64,000 nucleotides of DNA from CAZMHL01 sp045605445 (GCA_045605445.1 JAZUPZ010000004.1:1-64000), one strand, 5' to 3'; counted from the first letter of the stretch, positions 1 to 9,812 are shown. Translations and numbers: made by a program. The notes: generated by a model from the sequence alone, not told the origin.

Positions 1-1040
1 GCAGCACCCATCGCTACACATTCATCAGGGTTAATTCCCTTAAATGGATCTTTACCAAAATATTTCTTAACAGCCTCTTGAACAGCTGGAATTCTTGATG
101 AACCACCTACTAAAAGAATCTTGCTGATTTCAGAATTTGAAAGCTCAGCATCTGACATTGCTTGCTTAACCTTAACCATTGTTCTATCAACTAATTTTGC
201 AGTTAATTCATCAAATTTTGCTCTTGTGATAGTCTTTGTCAAGTGCTTTGGTCCAGTAGCATCGGCTGTGATAAATGGAAGATTTACCTCAGAAGTCAAT
301 ACTCCAGATAGCTCAATCTTAGATTTTTCAGCAGCTTCCTTTATTCTTTGAAGTGCCATATTATCATTGCTCAAATCAATTCCTGACTCTGCCTTAAATG
401 TATCAATGATATACTTCATCAATTCATTATCAAAGTCATCTCCACCTAGCTTATTATCACCAGCAGTAGCCTTAACCTCTACTATATCATCACCAACCTC
501 AAGAATTGATACGTCGAAGGTACCTCCACCTAAGTCATATACCAAAATAGTTTGGTTGTCTTCTTTATCAATTCCGTATGCTAATGCAGCCGCTGTAGGC
601 TCATTAACTATTCTCATTACCTCTAGACCTGCAATTTTACCTGCATCCTTTGTAGCCTGACGCTGTGAGTCAGAGAAGTAAGCAGGAACTGTAATAACAG
701 CTTCTGTAACCTTTTCGCCGAGATAGCTTTCGGCGTCTGCTTTAAGCTTCTGAAGAATCATAGCTGAAATTTCCTGAGGTGTGTAAGCCTTGTCATCAAC
801 GTTAACCTTAAAGTCTGTACCCATTTCTCTTTTAATTGAGATAATTGTTCTGTCAGGATTTGTAATTGCCTGTCTTTTAGCAACCTGACCTACAAGTCTT
901 TCGCCGTCTTTGGTGAAAGCAACAACAGAAGGTGTTGTTCTTCCTCCTTCAGAGTTTGTGATAACAGATGCTTCGCCGCCTTCCATAACAGCTACACATG
1001 AATTTGTTGTACCTAAGTCGATACCGATAATTTTACCCAT
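1..1040 (-). CDS. dnaK: Chaperone protein DnaK (Hsp70), 3' end cut by window edge
   Basis: Hsp70 chaperone that binds exposed hydrophobic segments of client proteins in an ATP-driven cycle with GrpE and DnaJ in the cytoplasm. About 346 N-terminal residues are visible. They begin MGKIIGIDLGTTNSCVAV, the phosphate-1 loop of the actin-like ATPase, and continue through the LVYDLGGGTFDVS phosphate-2 motif and the ILLVGGSSRIPAVQ adenosine motif, so almost the whole nucleotide-binding domain is present. The substrate-binding domain lies beyond the left edge. A GGAAG ribosome site precedes the ATG at 1038-1040. It lies 31 bp downstream of grpE, third gene of the hrcA-grpE-dnaK operon, and is expected to be repressed through the CIRCE element upstream of hrcA. 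Identity is certain; only the 3' end is missing. Confidence 0.98.
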   Translation of the reverse strand, partial: MGKIIGIDLGTTNSCVAVMEGGEASVITNSEGGRTTPSVVAFTKDGERLVGQVAKRQAITNPDRTIISIKREMGTDFKVNVDDKAYTPQEISAMILQKLKADAESYLGEKVTEAVITVPAYFSDSQRQATKDAGKIAGLEVMRIVNEPTAAALAYGIDKEDNQTILVYDLGGGTFDVSILEVGDDIVEVKATAGDNKLGGDDFDNELMKYIIDTFKAESGIDLSNDNMALQRIKEAAEKSKIELSGVLTSEVNLPFITADATGPKHLTKTITRAKFDELTAKLVDRTMVKVKQAMSDAELSNSEISKILLVGGSSRIPAVQEAVKKYFGKDPFKGINPDECVAMGA

Positions 1041-1071
1041 AATTTTTACTTCCTTTCAAATTTAGTTAAAT

Positions 1072-1581
1072 TCAGTTTGCTACTTTAACAACCGAGTGTC
1101 TTATAACTTTGTCTTTAAGCATATAGCCCTTAATAAATTCTTCAACAATTTCGCTTTCGCCTTTTCCTTCTTCGTCAACGTGCATAACAGCGTTGTGAAG
1201 GTTAGGGTCGAAGGTTTTGCCGAGAGCTTCAATTTCTTTAACTCCGATTGATTCAAAAACCTCTCTGAGCTGTTTGTAAATCATTGAAATGCCTTTTGCA
1301 AACTCGTCATTTTCGTCTGCTGAAAGCATTGCTCTTTCAAAATTGTCCATAACAGGGAGAAGCTTTTCAACCGTGTCGGTCACCGCATTTGTATAGGTTG
1401 AGGTAACCTCTTTTAAAGTTCTCTTCTTGAAGTTGTCGAAATCTGCCATAAGTCTGATGTATTTATCTTTAAAATCGTCAGCTTTTTCTTCTGTTTCTTC
1501 AACGGGAGTTTCTTCAACGGCTTCTTCGTTAACTTCTTCTGCCTGTTCGTCTTTTTTTGTCTTTTTAGTTTTCTCCGCCAT
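1072..1581 (-). CDS. grpE: GrpE nucleotide exchange factor
   Basis: Cytoplasmic co-chaperone that releases ADP from DnaK. The product is 169 residues, normal for GrpE. The first ~45 residues are a highly charged Lys/Glu-rich tail, followed by the long coiled-coil helix (DKYIRLMADFDNFKKRTLKE, the GrpE signature) and a C-terminal beta domain ending in VIRHSVVKVAN. The frame is open further upstream, but the ATG at 1579-1581 is chosen because an AGGAGG site sits just before it. It overlaps the end of hrcA by 17 bp, suggesting translational coupling, and is followed by dnaK. Confidence 0.97.
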   Translation of the reverse strand: MAEKTKKTKKDEQAEEVNEEAVEETPVEETEEKADDFKDKYIRLMADFDNFKKRTLKEVTSTYTNAVTDTVEKLLPVMDNFERAMLSADENDEFAKGISMIYKQLREVFESIGVKEIEALGKTFDPNLHNAVMHVDEEGKGESEIVEEFIKGYMLKDKVIRHSVVKVAN

Positions 1582-2626
1582 CTGTCTTATCCTCCTTTTC
1601 TGATGTAATTTCAAGCATTTTGCTGTTTACCATGCCGGTTATATGCTTCATAACCGAAACGGCTTTTTTATAATCCATACGGACAGGACCTATAATTCCT
1701 ATAAAGCCTTCCATATTGTCGCCTATTTTGTATTTTGAAGTAATAATACTGCAGTCCTCAAAAGCTGTGTTTTCATTGCCTATGCTTATTGAAATGCCGT
1801 CGTTATTTAGGTTAAGCTGATTTATTGTGGTAAGCATTTCTGTTTTTGAATCCACAAGCTTTAAAAATCTTTTTGCTTTTTCAACGTCTCTGTATTCGGG
1901 GTAGTTGAAAATGTTTGATGAACCGTTAATGTAAATTTCGCTGTCCTGCGCTTCGCCGGTACATTCCTTTATAAATTCAAAAACCTTTAAAACAAGCTCG
2001 TTTGAAGCTCCGGCTTCATTAACAAGAAGAATAATTTTCTCCATTGTTATTTCAGAAAAGTCAATTCCCGAAATGTGAGTATTTATAGAGTTTTCAAGGT
2101 TTTCAAGCTCATCTGTTGTAATTTTTCCTTCAAGAAGGAGCTTCTTGTCTTTGATAATTCCTTCCTTTGTAACAATAACTGCAAGAAGAATGTTTTCTTC
2201 TATATATACAAGTCGTATGTTCTTTATTGCATCGGTCTTTATTTTCGGTGCCACCATAAAGGTTGTGTAATTTGTCATATCACTTATTAAAGCCGAAGCG
2301 GTTTTTACTATTTTTTCAAGATAATCAACCTTTTCGGTTAAAACCGATTTTAAAACGTCAATTTCCTCTAAGGTCAGACTGTATTGAGTCATAAGCTCGT
2401 CAACGTAAAGCCTGTAGCCTGAAAGGGAGGGAACTCTTCCTGAGGAGGTGTGAGGCTGGCTTAAATATCCCAGCTCTTCAAGCTCTGCCATTTCGTTTCT
2501 TATAGTTGCGGAGCTTAAACCTAAATTGTACTTCTTTTCAAGAGTTTTTGACCCGGTAGGTTCAGCGGTGTCAATATAGTTGTCAATTATCGCTTTAAGT
2601 ATTTTCTTTTTTCTTTCGTCAAGCAT
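1565..2626 (-). CDS. hrcA: HrcA heat-inducible transcription repressor
   Basis: Repressor of class I heat-shock genes; it binds the CIRCE element and needs GroEL to stay active. The 353-residue product starts MLDERKKKILKAIIDNY and has the N-terminal winged helix (GSKTLEKKYNLGLSSATIRN recognition region) followed by the PHTSSGRVPSLSGYRLYVD motif typical of HrcA and a GAF-like dimerisation domain. The ATG at 2624-2626 is preferred over upstream in-frame starts because those would place CIRCE and the promoter inside the gene. It is the first gene of the hrcA-grpE-dnaK operon, with autoregulation through the CIRCE 21 bp upstream of the start. Confidence 0.97.
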   Translation of the reverse strand: MLDERKKKILKAIIDNYIDTAEPTGSKTLEKKYNLGLSSATIRNEMAELEELGYLSQPHTSSGRVPSLSGYRLYVDELMTQYSLTLEEIDVLKSVLTEKVDYLEKIVKTASALISDMTNYTTFMVAPKIKTDAIKNIRLVYIEENILLAVIVTKEGIIKDKKLLLEGKITTDELENLENSINTHISGIDFSEITMEKIILLVNEAGASNELVLKVFEFIKECTGEAQDSEIYINGSSNIFNYPEYRDVEKAKRFLKLVDSKTEMLTTINQLNLNNDGISISIGNENTAFEDCSIITSKYKIGDNMEGFIGIIGPVRMDYKKAVSVMKHITGMVNSKMLEITSEKEDKTDGGEN

Positions 2627-2646
2627 TAAAACACCCCACTCTCTTT

Positions 2647-2673
2647 TTAGCACTCTTTTGGTTTGAGTGCTAA
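2647..2673 (-). promoter_or_regulatory. CIRCE operator (HrcA binding site)
   Basis: Perfect inverted repeat TTAGCACTC, 9 bp spacer, GAGTGCTAA, identical to the CIRCE consensus. It lies between the hrcA promoter and start codon, so HrcA bound here would block the hrcA-grpE-dnaK transcript. Confidence 0.97.
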
Positions 2674-2683
2674 CCGTAGTGAT

Positions 2684-2712
2684 AATATACCACCAATTAC
2701 AACAAATGTCAA
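2684..2712 (-). promoter_or_regulatory. Sigma-A promoter of hrcA operon
   Basis: Read on the minus strand: TTGACA at 2712-2707, 17 bp spacer, TATATT at 2689-2684. The expected start of transcription falls beside the CIRCE element. Confidence 0.85.
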
Positions 2713-2864
2713 GCATTTTTGAAAAATATTTTTGACTTTCTCTGACCAAAGGCAAAGAATGGTAAAAAACAGAATTCTTTATGTTACATCCACCGAATCA
2801 ATTAGAAAGAAATTAATCATTCGGCGTTCCTTTTTAAAAAGTCTATAACTTGGCATAAAAAATA

Positions 2865-2893
2865 TTGCAGTTTTTGCCAAAATATGGTAAAAT
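2865..2893 (+). promoter_or_regulatory. Probable promoter of the YD-repeat gene
   Basis: TTGCAG, 17 bp, TAAAAT. The interval 2850-2880 also carries an inverted repeat TTGGCA / TGCCAA around the -35 box, a possible operator for an unknown regulator. Confidence 0.55.
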
Positions 2894-2925
2894 GTACCGA
2901 GAACTAAAAAGAAAAGAGGAAATAT

Positions 2926-5900
2926 ATGAAAAAAATAGTATCATGGATTTTAATTTTCAGCACAGTATTCTCTGTGTGCAATTCTGCGTATGCAAAAAAA
3001 GCCTATACAGATAGTGTATATATCAATGTGGAGAATACTGACGGATTTTTAAGTTTTAATTTAGCAGAAAAAAACGTTCCTGAAACTTGCGTACCGGACA
3101 AAGATAAGCTGTTAGAAGAAATTCAGGGGAATTCCGATGTTGAATTTTTGGATGAATCAACAAAGCCGGAAACATATGCTTCGAATTTCGTTCTAAATAG
3201 TGCAATGCTTACAAGCTTTAACACAGTATCTATTCCAAGGTTTGAGAATGGAGCAAATGAGCCTAAATATTCGTATAATGAATTTTTTGAGGAAAAGGTT
3301 TCTCCTTATTCTGGAGAGTTAACTCTTAATTTTGAAGATTTAGTTTTAGAGGGTAGAAACGGACTTAATTTGAGAATTGGAAGAACTTATCAGTCTGTAA
3401 GTACAAACGTTGGTTCCAAAAATTTACTTGTATTGCCCGACGAAAACTACATTTTTGATTATTACCTTGTAAATGATAATGCTTCGTATCTTGATGAAAA
3501 ATATGATTTGGGAGTCGGATGGGGGTTTAGCTTTCCGTCCGTGCAGATAGAAAAAGAATACGAACCGAATGATATGACGGATGAAGGAATTTATTATACA
3601 TATACTGAGAAAAAACAGCTGTATTATCACTCGGGAAACGGAGACGTATATACTGTAGATTTTACCGATGATACGACAGATAGCAATTTGACCGGGTATT
3701 ACAAAAAAGATATTCAATTTAATAAGGAAGATAACTCATATACATTTGGAGATGATATCTCATATTATTCAATGACTCTTGCGGACAAGACAAAACAGTA
3801 TTTTGCTGAAGACGGCAGATTGCTCGGAATAGTTGACCGCTTTGGTAATGAAATAAAATTTGAGTATGACAGCTATTATCCTACAAACAAAATTCGTGAT
3901 GGGAGTTTTGTTTATGATGACGGAATGTGGGAGTTTTCTTTAAATGAAGATGGAACTGCTGATGGAAGTATAATAACCAATCAAGGGAGAACAGATCAGA
4001 ATTCCGCATATTTTGGCAGACGAAACACAGAAACAACTGACAGATATTTGTTCTCAAAACCAATACAGGTTGATCCCGGCACAAATTATAAAATAGGGAT
4101 AAGTGTAAAAGGTGATGAAAATACACTTTTAAAGATTAACATGCAAGGCTATAATTCTGTGTATACCCCTACATATATACAGTCAAATACGGTGAGGAAT
4201 TACAATAACAACAATTGGAATGATTATGTAATAGATTATTATACAAGTGAAACAGAACGATATTTGGTTGTAAATATACAACCGGATGCATATGGACAAA
4301 CTTATATAGATGACGTTTTTTTGTGCGAAGAGAAGAAACGCATTTCTAAAATTACTGACAGCATAGGCAGAACGGTTAATTTTTCATATTCCGGAGAATT
4401 AAATTCAAACGGGGCAAAAGGAAGTATAACTCTTACAGTAAAAAATCCTGACGGAAGTGTCGGAAAAACTCTCACATATAACAAAGAAGCAATTGAGTTT
4501 CTTACAAAATATGCAGGATGTAAAGAACAAAGATTTCACTGGTATCTTTCCTCGAGTGAAACAGAAGGGAATGACGGTGTTCCCATATATTATACCTACG
4601 AGTGCTCAAATGACAGTGAAGACGGAGACAACAGATTTACGCTATATTCAAGTTATAATGGTTATGAAAATAATGATAGCGACAGTCTGGTATATAAATG
4701 TGTATTGAGGAAAGTTCAGTATAAAGACAGAACTAAAAATTACAATTATCATAAAGTTACAAAAAGATTTGGGCCTGATGATGGATTTTCGCAAACAATA
4801 AGAATAATGCATACATATGATTCTTATGCAACCTCTGTTGATGGTGGTTCAACCACCAAATATACTGGATATCAGAATGAAATAAGTTACCATTACACCG
4901 GATATTACGGGAATATAATTTATAATGATGAAACGGGATATCCAAATTGCAGATTTGACGAAACCACGAATCTGGGTGAAAAGTGGGTGCATAACAGGGA
5001 AATGTATAATAAAGAAACATTTACCACGTTAAGCAATCAACGGCTTATTCAAGAAAAAGTGATGTCGGATGATGTTACATATACTACCGATTATACCTAT
5101 GACAGTGTTTTTAAAGATCAGCCGTCCGAAATCAAAAACACAGTAAGTGAAAATGATTTGAGTAAGGAAACTTATATTTTGTATAAATATAATGATGAAG
5201 GAAATGTTGCAAGCGAAACTCTTGAGGTTGAAGCTGATGTTAAAAATAATGATGAATTGCTTGAAAAATATACAATACATTATATATATGACAGTAATTT
5301 TCCGAACTTTGTTTCTGAAAAGAAATGGTATAATAACGTAAACAGTCCGCAGGTTAAAGAAATTTATGTATATGATGAGCTTGGAAGAATAACACAAAGC
5401 AAAAATTCTCTGAAAGAAAAAGTTGAGTATTTTTATGATTCGGTTTATCCATGGAATGTAGCAAGAATTACTCAGAATGACCCGATGGGGTTTGCCGATT
5501 TATTAGGCGGCGATAGAGTGATTGAATATACTTATGACAGTTATGGTTTATATCCCGTTTCAATATCACGGGTATACGACAAGGGAGTATCAACCGAAAG
5601 CTACAGTTACGATTATTTGACCGGCAATCTGATAAAAACAATATATCCCGATGGTTCTGTCCTGCAAAACACTTACTATTCGGACGGAAAGCTTAAACAA
5701 ACGGTTTATCCTTTGACTCAATACGACGACGGAAGAACTTTCCGTATAGTTGAAGACAGGGCGTATAAAACCAATTCCTATTGTTCAAATTACGATTCTT
5801 CCGGCAATGTTTGTGAAATAGAAATTATTACGAGCAGTATGTGGTTTGAAGATACAGGGGAGAAACTTATATATTCGGTTGATTATAATTTCTACGATGC

Positions 5901-8457
5901 GGCAGGGAATGTCAAAATGACTGCAAAGAACGATTTTTCTGTTCAGAATTCAGACGGAAGCTATAAAACCGTGTATGAGAAATATTACTACGATGAATTT
6001 GACAGGGTTGTAAAATTCGTTGACAGGGAAAATAACGAAATATTGTATGAATATGATGGTTTTGACAGACCGCTGACCATTAGTGACAGCGAAAATAATA
6101 AATATATTTACAGCTATGATACGGTAAACGACGTAACATCTGTTTATTTTGACGGAAACAGCGAAGAAGATAACACAAATATTGTAACAGAGCAGTATGA
6201 TATATACGGAAATATTGTGAAAAGAACTGTTTACCCTGATAATACAATGGAAAGCACATTAAGTGAAAGCTATGAATATGACCTTAATAATAACGTTGTA
6301 AAGTATACTGATCCTAATAATAATGTTACACAGTTTGTTTACGATTCAAAAAATCAGCTTAAGGAAACAATAATGCCCGATGGGACAAAAGCAACCGCTT
6401 TTTATTCTTCTTTCGGAGAGCCTTCTTTTGAGAAAATATACGATACCGATGGGAATGAAAGGCTAGGCAGAGTTTCTTACAGAAATGAAAAAGGCGATCT
6501 TACAATGAAGTTTTATAACTTCGATAACCGCCAGGTAAAATCAAATGGTTACGAGGTTGACAGTAAGGGTAGAATAATAAATTTTTATGAAAACGGAAAA
6601 AACAAAATAGCAGCGTATGATGAATCGGACAATCAGATTCTTGTAACAAGCGGCAACAGCCAGATTCAAAGTGTATATAATGGTTTCGGTGTTGTTTATT
6701 CAAAAGCAAACAGCAATGATACCTCTTCAATTACTTATAGTTATGATAACCTCGGAAGAGTCACTTCAAAGATTCAGGACAGGGGCTATAAATTTGACAA
6801 TACCTATTCAGATAATGGAAATCTGACAAAAATGGTTTCTCCGTCAAAAAGACAGGAGCTTTACAGCTACACACCCAACGGAAATCTTAGAACGATTGAA
6901 ACCGATGTGCTTACTCTGGGGTACGATTATTACGACAACGGTCTTGTGAAAAGCATTTTTTATCACGATACCTTGCAAACGGATTATAAATATGATAATA
7001 TTAACCGTGTGACGGAAATGGTTACAACAAGCATAAAAACAAACACTATTATAAATCAGTTTAATTATACTTACGACAATAACGGCAATATGCTGACAGA
7101 AACAAGAAACGGAGAAACAACAGCATATGAATATGACTCTCTTGACCGCCTGATCTCTGTTATATATCCTGATGGATTAAAGGTTTTCTATGAATATGAT
7201 GTCCTTAATAACCGTACCAAAGAAATTTATTCTAACGGAACTGAAAAAGAATATGTTTATAACAAAAAATATCAGTTGGAAAATGTAAAGGTAGACGGAA
7301 AAGTAACCGATACCTATACATACAATAAAACAGGAGCTTTAGTATCCCATAATGAAAAGGTTTATACATATAACGAATGGGATAAAATGACAGGTTATAC
7401 AGACGGGGAAAACAGTTATTCCTATAAGTATGATATCAACGGAATAAGAACGGCAAAGAATGATGAGCAGTACATAGTAGACATAAACAATAATGTAATA
7501 GCAGAAGCGGACGAAAACGGAGCGGTGTGCGAGGAAATTGTTTACGGACATCAGCCCCTTGCAAGAAAAATAGTTGACACCTGGTATTACTATATCTACA
7601 ATGCTCACGGCGATGTAGTGGGAATGACCGATGAAAACGGAAATGTGGTAAATGAATATACCTACGACCCCTGGGGAAACATTCTTTCCGAAACGGAAAC
7701 GGTAGAAAACCCAATAAAATACGCGGGAGAATATTATGACGAAGAGCTTGATATGTACTACCTGCGAGCAAGATATTATGACCCGAATGTGGGAAGATTT
7801 ACAAGTCTTGACATAAAAGAGGGAGAAATATCAAGCCCTCTTGATATGAACCGCTATGTTTACTGCCGTAATAACCCAATCAAGTACGTTGATCCCAGCG
7901 GGGAGAGTGTTACGCTGACGTGTATAATACTTGGAGCTGTAATTGGAGCGGTTGTAGGCGGCGCGGTAGGTGGAGTTATAAGCTTAAGTAAATATGGAGA
8001 AGTAAAGTGGCAACATGTAGTTGGAGGAATGCTTCTGGGAGGAGTATCAGGCGCAATTATTGGTTGGGGAGCTGGAGCTGTTGTTGCGAAGTTTGGTGCT
8101 GGGAAAGCTGCCTTGAGCATAATAAATGGTGGAGGAGCATCATTTGAAACATTTGACAAATTAAAACAGTTTTTAGGTTCTCCCGGTCAAGGGAATCATT
8201 GGCATCATATTGTTGAACAGTGCCAAACATATACAAGCAGAGCAGGATTTTATACTAAGTGGGTTCAGAACACCAATAATGTTGTAGCTATTCCGGCAGA
8301 TGTACATCGCAAAATATCTGCATACTATAGCAGTATAGATAGAACTATATCCTCTACCCAAACAGTAAGAGAGTGGCTTTCTACAAAGGGATTTCAATAT
8401 CAATATGAGTTTGGTATAAAAGTTTTAGAAAGTTTTGGAATCACAGTTGGCAAATAA
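2926..8457 (+). CDS. Secreted YD/RHS-repeat polymorphic toxin with HNH-like C-terminal tip
   Basis: 1843-residue exported protein. Residues 1-24 are a signal peptide (hydrophobic core after MKKIVSW, cleavage near AYA-KK). The body carries many YD repeats (YEYDSLDRL, YTYDNNGNML, FDRPLTISD types) that in known RHS/WapA proteins fold into a hollow shell. The RHS core (YYLRARYYDPNVGRFTSLD to NPIKYVDPSGE) is at about 1611-1657. After the DPSGE boundary come a Gly/Ala-rich hydrophobic stretch (~1665-1740) and a tip with HWHHIVEQ (~1757) and NNVVAIPADVHRKISAYY, the pattern of HNH/endonuclease VII-fold nuclease toxins. The next gene, 9 bp downstream, fits an immunity protein. Gram-positive WapA-like proteins act in contact-dependent competition; that role and the DNase activity are inferred. 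Confidence 0.9.
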   Translation: MKKIVSWILIFSTVFSVCNSAYAKKAYTDSVYINVENTDGFLSFNLAEKNVPETCVPDKDKLLEEIQGNSDVEFLDESTKPETYASNFVLNSAMLTSFNTVSIPRFENGANEPKYSYNEFFEEKVSPYSGELTLNFEDLVLEGRNGLNLRIGRTYQSVSTNVGSKNLLVLPDENYIFDYYLVNDNASYLDEKYDLGVGWGFSFPSVQIEKEYEPNDMTDEGIYYTYTEKKQLYYHSGNGDVYTVDFTDDTTDSNLTGYYKKDIQFNKEDNSYTFGDDISYYSMTLADKTKQYFAEDGRLLGIVDRFGNEIKFEYDSYYPTNKIRDGSFVYDDGMWEFSLNEDGTADGSIITNQGRTDQNSAYFGRRNTETTDRYLFSKPIQVDPGTNYKIGISVKGDENTLLKINMQGYNSVYTPTYIQSNTVRNYNNNNWNDYVIDYYTSETERYLVVNIQPDAYGQTYIDDVFLCEEKKRISKITDSIGRTVNFSYSGELNSNGAKGSITLTVKNPDGSVGKTLTYNKEAIEFLTKYAGCKEQRFHWYLSSSETEGNDGVPIYYTYECSNDSEDGDNRFTLYSSYNGYENNDSDSLVYKCVLRKVQYKDRTKNYNYHKVTKRFGPDDGFSQTIRIMHTYDSYATSVDGGSTTKYTGYQNEISYHYTGYYGNIIYNDETGYPNCRFDETTNLGEKWVHNREMYNKETFTTLSNQRLIQEKVMSDDVTYTTDYTYDSVFKDQPSEIKNTVSENDLSKETYILYKYNDEGNVASETLEVEADVKNNDELLEKYTIHYIYDSNFPNFVSEKKWYNNVNSPQVKEIYVYDELGRITQSKNSLKEKVEYFYDSVYPWNVARITQNDPMGFADLLGGDRVIEYTYDSYGLYPVSISRVYDKGVSTESYSYDYLTGNLIKTIYPDGSVLQNTYYSDGKLKQTVYPLTQYDDGRTFRIVEDRAYKTNSYCSNYDSSGNVCEIEIITSSMWFEDTGEKLIYSVDYNFYDAAGNVKMTAKNDFSVQNSDGSYKTVYEKYYYDEFDRVVKFVDRENNEILYEYDGFDRPLTISDSENNKYIYSYDTVNDVTSVYFDGNSEEDNTNIVTEQYDIYGNIVKRTVYPDNTMESTLSESYEYDLNNNVVKYTDPNNNVTQFVYDSKNQLKETIMPDGTKATAFYSSFGEPSFEKIYDTDGNERLGRVSYRNEKGDLTMKFYNFDNRQVKSNGYEVDSKGRIINFYENGKNKIAAYDESDNQILVTSGNSQIQSVYNGFGVVYSKANSNDTSSITYSYDNLGRVTSKIQDRGYKFDNTYSDNGNLTKMVSPSKRQELYSYTPNGNLRTIETDVLTLGYDYYDNGLVKSIFYHDTLQTDYKYDNINRVTEMVTTSIKTNTIINQFNYTYDNNGNMLTETRNGETTAYEYDSLDRLISVIYPDGLKVFYEYDVLNNRTKEIYSNGTEKEYVYNKKYQLENVKVDGKVTDTYTYNKTGALVSHNEKVYTYNEWDKMTGYTDGENSYSYKYDINGIRTAKNDEQYIVDINNNVIAEADENGAVCEEIVYGHQPLARKIVDTWYYYIYNAHGDVVGMTDENGNVVNEYTYDPWGNILSETETVENPIKYAGEYYDEELDMYYLRARYYDPNVGRFTSLDIKEGEISSPLDMNRYVYCRNNPIKYVDPSGESVTLTCIILGAVIGAVVGGAVGGVISLSKYGEVKWQHVVGGMLLGGVSGAIIGWGAGAVVAKFGAGKAALSIINGGGASFETFDKLKQFLGSPGQGNHWHHIVEQCQTYTSRAGFYTKWVQNTNNVVAIPADVHRKISAYYSSIDRTISSTQTVREWLSTKGFQYQYEFGIKVLESFGITVGK

Positions 8458-8466
8458 GGAGATAAT

Positions 8467-8829
8467 ATGAAAAATTTTAATTGCGACGAAATAATTGATA
8501 AATATATAAAATACGCTGAAGAAGAAGGCGCTTCGAAAATTAATGGAGACTATAAACTGGGAAACCAAATGTCAAAAAAATTGGAAAGACTATTTGATAG
8601 GTTTAGGGATAATAAAGAAGATGCAGAATGTATAATAGAAGGCATACTGAACAGTGATTGTCGCCGGGCAAGGATTTTAATAGCTGTTGATGCATTACGG
8701 ATTGGTATTTTAGAAGAAAAAGCGGTCTCTGAATTGAAAAAAAATATTAAAAGAGGAGATGTTTTTTCGATTGGTGCAGAAATAGCTTTGGAAAATTGGA
8801 GAAGACAAGGGGGTGGTTCTGCGGTGTAG
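8467..8829 (+). CDS. Probable immunity protein for the adjacent RHS toxin (DUF2019-like)
   Basis: 120-residue, soluble, mainly helical protein without signal peptide, as expected of a cytoplasmic immunity protein. The pattern DYKLGNQMSKKLERLFDRFRDN, then ARILIAVDALRIGI, then SIGAEIALENWRRQGG resembles the DUF2019/HEAT-like immunity family linked to polymorphic toxins. A GGAG site precedes the ATG, 9 bp after the toxin stop codon, so the two genes are almost certainly cotranscribed. Family assignment is from memory of the pattern; the immunity role is inferred mainly from position. Confidence 0.65.
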   Translation: MKNFNCDEIIDKYIKYAEEEGASKINGDYKLGNQMSKKLERLFDRFRDNKEDAECIIEGILNSDCRRARILIAVDALRIGILEEKAVSELKKNIKRGDVFSIGAEIALENWRRQGGGSAV

Positions 8830-8986
8830 TGACACAGTGATACGAGGATGCTTCCGCTGTCTTGATAAATTGGATAAATAAAAAACGGGCGGATGCTCAC
8901 ATCCGACATTGTATTAATTTGATGAAATATTCCAATTATGCTACAATCGGATCAGATAAATTATGAAAAATCAAAGGAGGAATATT

Positions 8987-9772
8987 ATGAATAAAAAGTT
9001 TGGTGTTTCAATTAAATGGTTGGCGGTAAGCTCTTTTGAAATCCGCTGCAATGATTTAACAATAGTAACAGACCCATATATTACAGAATGTGTGGGAACA
9101 GACCTTACCTGGGAGGCTGTTGAAAACTGCGACATTATCTGTTTAGGTCACGCCCACTGGGATCACATTACGGATATTCCGAGACTGATTGAAAAATTTC
9201 AGCCGAAAATTCTCTGCGGAGATCAGACGGCAATGCCTCTTGCAAAATGGCTCAATTATTCTCCGTCACTTATTTATCCTATGTATCCCGACACAGAGCT
9301 TGACTTTGGTGATGTGAAAATACGTGCCCTTTACGGAAGACACACAGACCTGAAAAGAGGCTTTAATGACCTGTGCGATCGTTTGAATCAAAACGAATTG
9401 TGTATAAACGATCCCGGAATAGCATCCTTGCAGGCTGTGGGAAGTATGGAATACCGTAACTTTCTGTTTACATTTCCAAACGGCACAAAAATTCTGATAT
9501 GGGGCAATGATGTAACACCGGAGCAGATTAACATATGCAAAGAATTAAAACCTGATATTGCAATTATTCAGCAGTCATCGACACCTGAGAGAATGTTGAA
9601 AAGAGCGGAATTTGCCGCAAAAACCGGCTGCAAGGTTTTAATTCCGCATCATCACGATTTCCGTTGCGTTGACGACCCTTCAATTATTGAAGGCTTCAAA
9701 AATGAATTTCTGCGAATTGCACCTGACAGAGTATTTATTACGCCAAAGCATGGCGAGTGGATTGAACTATAA
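8987..9772 (+). CDS. Metallo-beta-lactamase-fold metal-dependent hydrolase (UlaG-like)
   Basis: 261-residue cytoplasmic protein. It carries the metal motif GHAHWDHITD (HxHxDH) at about 46-55, later histidines (YGRHTD, IPHHHDF) and a C-terminal PKHGEW, which together complete a dinuclear metal site of the MBL fold. UlaG-like members hydrolyse lactones or phosphodiesters; the substrate here is unknown. The ATG at 8987 follows AAAGGAGGAAT, so the upstream in-frame ATG at 8963 is rejected. Monocistronic, ending at a strong hairpin shared with the converging epimerase gene. Confidence 0.8.
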   Translation: MNKKFGVSIKWLAVSSFEIRCNDLTIVTDPYITECVGTDLTWEAVENCDIICLGHAHWDHITDIPRLIEKFQPKILCGDQTAMPLAKWLNYSPSLIYPMYPDTELDFGDVKIRALYGRHTDLKRGFNDLCDRLNQNELCINDPGIASLQAVGSMEYRNFLFTFPNGTKILIWGNDVTPEQINICKELKPDIAIIQQSSTPERMLKRAEFAAKTGCKVLIPHHHDFRCVDDPSIIEGFKNEFLRIAPDRVFITPKHGEWIEL

Positions 9773-9775
9773 AAA

Positions 9776-9806
9776 ACAGGATGTTGCCTGAAGCAACATC
9801 CTGTTT
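9776..9806. terminator. Bidirectional intrinsic terminator
   Basis: Perfect 12-bp stem ACAGGATGTTGC / GCAACATCCTGT with a 5-base loop, preceded by an A run and followed by TTT. It lies between two converging genes. Confidence 0.85.
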
Positions 9807-9812
9807 AATAAT

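Noticed and set aside
121..660. Two plus-strand open frames opposite dnaK
   Set aside because: They mirror the certain dnaK coding sequence, have no ribosome sites and no family features.
1..660. Impression of different codon use in the 3' visible part of dnaK
   Set aside because: Only an impression; highly expressed genes differ in codon use anyway, and the protein is continuous and canonical. Not enough for a claim of recombination.
7436..7771. 111-codon minus-strand frame opposite the RHS core
   Set aside because: Low-complexity Arg/His/Leu-rich shadow of the conserved RHS core coding strand.
2926..7900. Repetitive pattern resembling a repeat array or CRISPR
   Set aside because: The periodicity is from YD/RHS protein repeats in a single open frame; there are no equal-length repeats with unique spacers.
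8890..8905. Hairpin CGGATG-CTCA-CATCCG as terminator of the toxin-immunity pair
   Set aside because: Short stem without T run. Its resemblance to 42470-42486 is noted, but too short to call a repeat.
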